Shown in pieces: positions 32,949 to 36,904 of a DNA stretch of 36,904 bases (position 1 is its first letter; every line of letters begins with the position of its first letter). This stretch comes from Chryseobacterium taeanense. Lineage in GTDB: Bacteria > Bacteroidota > Bacteroidia > Flavobacteriales > Weeksellaceae. The position numbers and the translations under genes are program-made. The notes below the pieces were generated by a model. The model searched no databases. It saw nothing but the letters and a program-made list of their open reading frames with translations, and was not told the DNA's origin. The stretch covers positions 1-36,904 of the forward strand of contig NZ_FNDW01000018.1 in the NCBI RefSeq assembly GCF_900099685.1. The letters are read 5' to 3'.

Positions 32949-33239
32949 TTATTTTTTATTAACCGAAATCAGATAGTCATAAACCATTTGATGCTGGTCT
33001 TCGCTTAATTTAGCTTTCGGAGCCATTCTGCTTAATGTTTTTAGCCAACCCTGATCGTCATGTTTTGAAGGGTCAGGAAGTTTGTGGCATCTGTTGCATG
33101 AGTTCTCGAAAATGGTTTTTCCCTGAGCCAGCTGCTCTGAGGAAGTATATTTCGGCCCTGTTACTGCTACACTTTTTGGTCCGCATGACACAACCAGTGA
33201 TGCGGAACACAGAATCATACCCACAATCAATTTTTTCAT
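32949..33239 (-). CDS. Haem-c lipoprotein, cytochrome c-like, second of a pair (96 aa)
   Basis: A lipoprotein signal (MKKLIVGMILCSASLVVS) ends in Cys followed by GPKSVAVTGP. The mature part is a small cytochrome c domain with the haem attachment motif CNRCH and a following KLPDPSKHDD segment. A Met in LSRMAPKAKLSEDQHQMVYDYL is the likely sixth haem ligand by family pattern. At 96 residues it is a minimal monohaem domain on a lipid tether, probably electron-carrying in the periplasm or at the outer membrane. It lies 18 bases downstream of its paralog at 33258-33548, and the two should be co-transcribed. No oxidase or reductase gene lies nearby. Confidence 0.85.
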   Translation of the reverse strand: MKKLIVGMILCSASLVVSCGPKSVAVTGPKYTSSEQLAQGKTIFENSCNRCHKLPDPSKHDDQGWLKTLSRMAPKAKLSEDQHQMVYDYLISVNKK

Positions 33240-33257
33240 AATAATATTTTTTAGTGA

Positions 33258-33548
33258 TTATTTTTTCACAGAAACGATGTAATCGTACACCCACTGATGT
33301 TGTTCATCGCTAAGTTTTGCTTTAGGTGCCATTCTGTTCATAATCCCAACCCACTGTACTGAAGTATGGGAAGTCGGATCAGGAAGTTTATGACATCTTC
33401 CGCATGAGTTTTCAAAGATGGTTTTCCCCTGCGCGATTTCCTCGGCCGTGGAAGTTGAAGCTACCGGAGTCGTTGCCGTAGAAGCTTTTGGTGTACAAGA
33501 TGCCAGTAAAACAGCTGCAAATGATGCTGCAGCAATTATTTTTTTCAT
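33258..33548 (-). CDS. Haem-c lipoprotein, cytochrome c-like, first of a pair (96 aa)
   Basis: A lipoprotein signal with a lipobox ending in LLASC is followed by TPKASTATTPVASTSTAEEIAQG, a Ser/Thr/Ala tether. The domain has CGRCH for covalent haem, then KLPDPTSHTS, and MNRMAPKAKLSDEQHQWVYDYIVSVKK with a Met in the expected ligand position. It is the same length as its neighbour and mirrors it throughout, so the pair is a tandem duplication. A minus-strand TACATTTG (33570-33577) lies about 22 bases upstream as a possible -7 box, without a clear -33 TTG. The role is probably electron transfer or haem storage at the envelope; partners are not visible. Confidence 0.85.
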   Translation of the reverse strand: MKKIIAAASFAAVLLASCTPKASTATTPVASTSTAEEIAQGKTIFENSCGRCHKLPDPTSHTSVQWVGIMNRMAPKAKLSDEQHQWVYDYIVSVKK

Positions 33549-33681
33549 GTTCAGATTATTTGATTAAAACAAATGTAGCAATTTCCCTTCCTTATTGATA
33601 AAGCAGCTTATAATTTAGAAATAATAAAAATTAGGAAAGCTAAACAATAACAATCATTAAAAAGATGCTTATGTTTTCCTG

Positions 33682-33699
33682 AAAAGCTGCGCAGCTTTT
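33682..33699. repeat. Perfect 18-bp palindrome
   Basis: AAAAGCTGCGCAGCTTTT is fully self-complementary with no loop bases. It lies six bases before the 22-bp tandem repeat array. It might be a binding site for a dimeric protein or part of a cruciform; no regulator is identified. Confidence 0.6.
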
Positions 33700-33704
33700 G
33701 ATTA

Positions 33705-33792
33705 ACTCCTAAGCAAGAGTTGGGTAACTTGTGCGCAAGAGTTACTAAACTCTTAGGCAGGAGTTGGGAAAGTCTTAGGCAAGAGTTGGGTA
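33705..33792. repeat. Four 22-bp tandem repeats
   Basis: Units at 33705-33726, 33727-33748, 33749-33770 and 33771-33792 share the pattern ACTCTTAGGCAAGAGTTGGG plus two bases. Units 1, 3 and 4 are close; unit 2 is diverged. Within a unit ACTCTT and AAGAGT can pair around a 4-base loop. The array has no spacers, so it is not a CRISPR. The unit length is not a multiple of three, so it is not a peptide repeat. The remainder of 33549-33933 shows no gene. Confidence 0.85.
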
Positions 33793-33897
33793 AAGGAAGG
33801 TGTATCCAATTCATAAAACTCAAATATGAGACAGAAGATGCGTTAATTTTAAATAAAAATTATTTTCACAAAAACATCAGACAAAATCAATTGCCTA

Positions 33898-33928
33898 TTG
33901 ACCATTCATTCATTAATCCTTATTTTTG
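33898..33928 (+). promoter_or_regulatory. Promoter-like site immediately before meaB
   Basis: TTG (33898-33900), a 20-base gap and TATTTTTG (33921-33928) match the consensus. The start site would be about 33933-33935, at the ATG itself (33934), suggesting a leaderless or nearly leaderless mRNA. Confidence 0.5.
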
Positions 33929-33933
33929 AATTA

Positions 33934-34917
33934 ATGAAATTTTCTACAGAAGAGCTAATAGAAGGAATACGATCAGGAAACAAACGCCTGATTGCAAAAG
34001 CCATTACGTTAGTAGAGAGTAAAAAAGCCGAACATCGTTTGCAGGCTGAAGAATTGTTGAAAAGGATTATGCCTTTTACAGGAAACTCCATCAGAGTAGG
34101 AATAACGGGAGTTCCGGGTGCCGGAAAATCAACTTTTATAGAAAATTTCGGGAGACTGGCGATTGAAAACGGGAAAAAAGTAGCTGTTTTGGCAATCGAT
34201 CCAAGCTCGGCGATTAATAAAGGAAGTATTCTTGGCGATAAAACAAGAATGGAGGAACTCGCCAAAGAAGAGAATGCTTTTATCCGGCCTTCCCCTAGCT
34301 CAGGATTTCTGGGCGGTGTAGCCAATACAACTTTTGAAACGATGATGATCTGCGAAGCGGCGGGGTATGATTATATTTTAATTGAAACCGTTGGGGTAGG
34401 GCAATCTGAAGTTTTGGTCGCCGATATCACCGACGTTTTTTTATTTTTAAAGATTATTGGTGGCGGTGACGAACTGCAAGGAATCAAACGTGGAATCATG
34501 GAAATGGTGGATGTGATCTTCATCAATAAAGTTGATAAAGAAAACCTTCAGAAAGCCAAAAATACCAGACTGGAATTGAAACGGGCGCTAGACTTTATTC
34601 CGCCTAAAGAAAAAGACTGGAAAGTTCCCGTTTTGTTGGGGTCTGCGTTAAATAATGAGGGACTGGACGAAGTTTTTGAAAAGATAAATGATTTTATCAA
34701 TCTGAAAAAGAAAAACCGCCGATTTGAGGAAGTCAGGACTCAGCAGGCAGAAAAAAGGTTTGAATATTGGGTTCAGGAATATATCCTGTCGATGATGAAG
34801 AAAGATAATTCTGTGGAAGAAGCGTACATTCGGCACAAAAAAAATGCTTCGGCCATGGTTTCCAATCCCAGTACCGAAGCAAAGTTATTTGTAGAAAAGT
34901 TTTTATCTAAAGATTAA
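33934..34917 (+). CDS. meaB: MeaB/ArgK-family P-loop GTPase
   Basis: G3E-class GTPase that in other bacteria guards and loads methylmalonyl-CoA mutase with its B12 cofactor (older name ArgK/LAO transport kinase). The 327-residue protein has the P-loop GVPGAGKST (59-67), AIDPSSAINKGSILGDKTRM with the SxxxxG-type switch region, ETVGVGQSE (G3) and NKVD (198-201). The chosen start at 33934 begins MKFSTEELIEGIRSG, the normal family N-terminus. An upstream start at 33898 would add an unrelated hydrophobic stretch and overlaps the promoter-like site. No methylmalonyl-CoA mutase gene lies in the window, so the partner must be elsewhere. It converges with the DUF4251-like gene, with one base between the stops. 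Confidence 0.93.
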   Translation: MKFSTEELIEGIRSGNKRLIAKAITLVESKKAEHRLQAEELLKRIMPFTGNSIRVGITGVPGAGKSTFIENFGRLAIENGKKVAVLAIDPSSAINKGSILGDKTRMEELAKEENAFIRPSPSSGFLGGVANTTFETMMICEAAGYDYILIETVGVGQSEVLVADITDVFLFLKIIGGGDELQGIKRGIMEMVDVIFINKVDKENLQKAKNTRLELKRALDFIPPKEKDWKVPVLLGSALNNEGLDEVFEKINDFINLKKKNRRFEEVRTQQAEKRFEYWVQEYILSMMKKDNSVEEAYIRHKKNASAMVSNPSTEAKLFVEKFLSKD

Positions 34918-34918
34918 T

Positions 34919-35464
34919 TTAAGGCTTTTCTTTCTGTTCTTCATTTTTTGTAATGTATCCGTCGTAGGAAATCGGCTGCCTGTCGTTGCTTCTTATTGAG
35001 GTGAAAGCTTTTCCGTTCTTGAAAATCTCAATCGTGATTTCATCTACAGTTGACTGGTCTTTTACTTTAATTTTTACAATCGACTTCCCTTTTCTGCCCT
35101 GGGATTTAGTAACAACAAAATCTTTTGAAGTAAATCTGTAGCTATTCTGATTTGAATTTCCGTAGCTTGGATTAAAAACTCTTCCGAAATACGGCAACGT
35201 AACATCAAGTTTATCTTTTCTCAGGTCAATGGAATAATTACCTCCCGAAAGATCCAGAATTCTTGTTGAGGTAGTATTGGGAAGTGAATTCATAACATTG
35301 ATAACATCATAATTCGTGGGCGTTGCCCTTTCTGCGCGGAAAGAAAAATCATCCGAGTTGATAAGAGTTTCTACAGACTTAGCATCCGGTTGCGTCTGCG
35401 ACGAGCAATTTTGAAAGATCATTAGAAATCCAAAAACAAATATGATGGAAATATACTTTTTCAT
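34919..35464 (-). CDS. DUF4251-like lipoprotein (181 aa)
   Basis: The signal peptide and lipobox end in FQNC-SSQTQPDAKSVE, so it is lipid-anchored. The mature part carries the pattern of the Bacteroidetes DUF4251 family: FSFRAERATPTNYDVINVMNSLP, YSIDLRKDKLDVTLPYFGRVFNPSYGNSNQNSYRFTSKDF, and IVKIKVKDQSTVDEITIEIFKNGKAFTSIRSNDRQPISYDGYI. The family is widespread in the phylum with unknown function and is assigned here by pattern. The start at 35464 fits the signal; a longer frame from 35536 adds 24 residues without a signal layout. A minus-strand TATATTTG (about 35504-35511) lies upstream. It is divergent from the M48 gene, with 104 bases between the start codons. Confidence 0.82.
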   Translation of the reverse strand: MKKYISIIFVFGFLMIFQNCSSQTQPDAKSVETLINSDDFSFRAERATPTNYDVINVMNSLPNTTSTRILDLSGGNYSIDLRKDKLDVTLPYFGRVFNPSYGNSNQNSYRFTSKDFVVTKSQGRKGKSIVKIKVKDQSTVDEITIEIFKNGKAFTSIRSNDRQPISYDGYITKNEEQKEKP

Positions 35465-35568
35465 GAGGGTAAAATTTATTAAATTTAAATAGCAAATTAT
35501 ATGCAAATATATCGTTTCAGAATTATTTTGGAACAAAAATTGTAAACCTTCAAATATACACCCGAACT

Positions 35569-36375
35569 ATGAAAATAAAACACATTTTTGGAATAGGAGC
35601 AATCGCTCTTACTGTCGTAGCTTGTACTACGAACCCAATCACCGGAAGGTCTTCTTTGCAGCTGGCAAACAATTCGGAAATACTTACGATGTCTGCTCAG
35701 GAATACAAATCAACGCTTGATAAATCTAAAGTAATATCAGGAACGGCTGATGCAAAAAGAGTTGTAAATGTTGGATCGAGAATAAAATCTGCTGCAGAAA
35801 GATATTATCAGTCAATTGGGCGTTCTGCAGATCTTGCCAATTACAGCTGGGAATTTAATCTTATACAGAGCAATGAACTTAACGCATGGTGTATGCCTGG
35901 CGGAAAGGTAGCTGTCTATACCGGAATTTTACCGATTACTAAAAACGAAAACGGACTTGCCGTTGTATTGGGACACGAAGTTTCTCACGCTTTGGCAGGA
36001 CATGGAAACGAAAGGATTTCTCAGGCAATGGTGGCTCAGTATGGAGGAGCTATTTTAGGAGGAACCATCTCTAATGCGCAATGGGCAAATGTTTTTGAAA
36101 AAGTATATCCTATAGGTTCGCAGGTAGCACTGCTAAAGTATGGAAGAAATCAGGAGTCTGAAGCAGATGAAATGGGACTTTATTTAATGTCCATGGCAGG
36201 CTTTGATCCTCGGGAAGCAATTCCTTTCTGGGGAAGAATGGAAGCGGCATCGAATGGAGCAAGACAGCCGGAGTTCTTATCTACTCACCCGAATCCTGAA
36301 ACAAGGATCGCAGATATTAACAAAGACTTGCCTAAAGCTTTGGAATATTACAGAGCTGCAGGAGGAAAAATATAA
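35569..36375 (+). CDS. M48 family metallopeptidase lipoprotein
   Basis: Zinc endopeptidase of the M48 family (LoiP/BepA/Oma1-like), probably acting on misfolded envelope proteins. The signal ends in VVAC-TTNPITGRSSLQL, so it is a lipoprotein facing the periplasm. The catalytic motif is GHEVSHALAGHGNERIS (HEVSH at 136-140), and the third zinc ligand region is NQESEADEMGLYLM (ESEAD at 196-200). Other family segments are LNAWCMPGGKVAVYTGIL before and FLSTHPNPETRIADI after the motif. The 268-residue length is normal for a peptidase domain without TPRs. It is divergent from the DUF4251-like lipoprotein; the next plus-strand gene is about 100 bases downstream. Confidence 0.94.
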   Translation: MKIKHIFGIGAIALTVVACTTNPITGRSSLQLANNSEILTMSAQEYKSTLDKSKVISGTADAKRVVNVGSRIKSAAERYYQSIGRSADLANYSWEFNLIQSNELNAWCMPGGKVAVYTGILPITKNENGLAVVLGHEVSHALAGHGNERISQAMVAQYGGAILGGTISNAQWANVFEKVYPIGSQVALLKYGRNQESEADEMGLYLMSMAGFDPREAIPFWGRMEAASNGARQPEFLSTHPNPETRIADINKDLPKALEYYRAAGGKI

Positions 36376-36478
36376 ATTTTCACTTTACAAAATAATTTAA
36401 TCTTGAGTAAGGCCTTATTGAATTTTATTAAATTTGGTAAGGTCTTTTAATTTTTATAATCTCTTTAAATATATTACT

Positions 36479-36793
36479 ATGAAAAATTTAGCAATTACAG
36501 GACTTATTCTTTTAAGTTTATCGGTACTTTTATTTTACCTTACGGCTAATAATTTTACATTGAATGATTTGGGAATGCCTCACATTATGGGAATTTTGGG
36601 AGGAATTGGTATTGGGCTTATTATAGGAGGAATGGTAGGATACGTGAGTAAAGGGAGCGCTATAAAGGCTGAACAGAAAAGAAAAGAATTTCAAAAGCTT
36701 CAGCAGGAAAAAGAAGAATTGGAGAAAAGGGCGGCAGATATTGCAAGACGTGAAGCTGAGCTTGATGCAGCCAATCAAAATCCTCAGCTCTGA
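36479..36793 (+). CDS. Small membrane protein with C-terminal coiled coil (104 aa)
   Basis: Two hydrophobic helices, ITGLILLSLSVLLFYLTA and MGILGGIGIGLIIGGMVGYV, are separated by a short NNFTLNDLGMPHI loop. A charged helical tail follows (QKRKEFQKLQQEKEELEKRAADIARREAELDAA), which should form a coiled coil in the cytoplasm. The start at 36479 fits the membrane segment best; a longer frame from 36434 adds 15 residues that look non-coding. I know no function; the fold suggests a small scaffold or stress protein. Its stop codon lies inside the terminator hairpin. The last 110 bases of the window (36794-36904) contain no gene. Confidence 0.72.
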   Translation: MKNLAITGLILLSLSVLLFYLTANNFTLNDLGMPHIMGILGGIGIGLIIGGMVGYVSKGSAIKAEQKRKEFQKLQQEKEELEKRAADIARREAELDAANQNPQL

Positions 36794-36806
36794 AGAACTG
36801 AGGATT
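36779..36806 (+). terminator. Terminator overlapping the last gene's stop codon
   Basis: A perfect 9-bp stem AATCCTCAG (36779-36787) with CTGAGGATT (36798-36806) has a 10-base loop that contains the TGA stop (36791-36793). The following stretch is ATTATTTAA, only moderately T-rich. Confidence 0.7.
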
Positions 36807-36904
36807 ATTATTTAACCTGAGTTCGGGATAATAATTGAGATAAACTTTGTAAAAAATAGCAATAATTCGTATATTTAAGTTTCTGACATTCAAATATTTA
36901 AACG

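Noticed and set aside
33705..33792. Possible CRISPR array
   Set aside because: The 22-bp units are directly adjacent without spacers, and no cas gene is present.
33898..33933. Upstream start for the MeaB-type GTPase
   Set aside because: It would add twelve hydrophobic residues not seen in the family and would overlap the promoter-like site; the ATG at 33934 gives the normal N-terminus.

Overview
This window looks like chromosomal DNA from a flavobacterium of the Weeksellaceae, close to Chryseobacterium (inference from content). The base composition is AT-rich, and promoter-like sites fit the Bacteroidetes pattern TTG-N19/20-TAnnTTTG. Five large secreted proteins carry the type IX secretion (T9SS) type B sorting domain with its ITPNGD core. 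There are many small lipoproteins, plus typical housekeeping genes (rnhA, dnaB, mfd, pth). No rRNA, tRNA, prophage, transposase or CRISPR array was seen.

Layout. 1-1731 is mostly repeat-rich non-coding DNA with one plausible secreted hypothetical gene (495-1049, minus). A 28-bp perfect inverted repeat brackets two divergent promoter-like sites, and a 143-bp direct repeat follows. 1732-15481 (minus) holds five paralogous T9SS type B surface or secreted proteins, interrupted by rnhA and dnaB. Three begin with an L-type-lectin-like domain and two with a different beta-rich domain. All continue with roughly 90-residue modules, an Ig-like segment, a SprB-type repeat and the sorting domain. 15512-20402 (minus) holds a TPR-like secreted protein, an MFS exporter, two lipoproteins, a GH3-family enzyme and a small Lys-rich exported protein.

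20641-28507 (plus) holds mfd, three tandem secreted paralogs that start with VGIK...DVNG, and two related lipoproteins ending in YKPL. pth follows at 28595. After a convergent small secreted protein there is an isolated promoter, 25-residue Leu/Val-rich leader ORF and terminator (29744-29946), then repeat DNA with a perfect 15-bp hairpin. Next comes rtcB-prfH plus an overlapping TPR gene, which is probably an RNA or ribosome repair operon. The right end holds two tandem haem-c lipoproteins (minus), a MeaB/ArgK GTPase preceded by four 22-bp tandem repeats, a DUF4251-like lipoprotein (minus), an M48 metallopeptidase lipoprotein and a small membrane protein.

How the parts fit together. The five T9SS proteins form one family, probably displayed or secreted through the T9SS with C-terminal domain cleavage. 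Their sequences show domain shuffling and recent conversion. RtcB (RNA ligase) and PrfH (release-factor-like rescue hydrolase) are known partners in repair of ribosomes cut in the decoding centre; the third gene is a candidate new component. The leader ORF with terminator looks like a branched-chain amino-acid attenuator whose operon is not present beside it.
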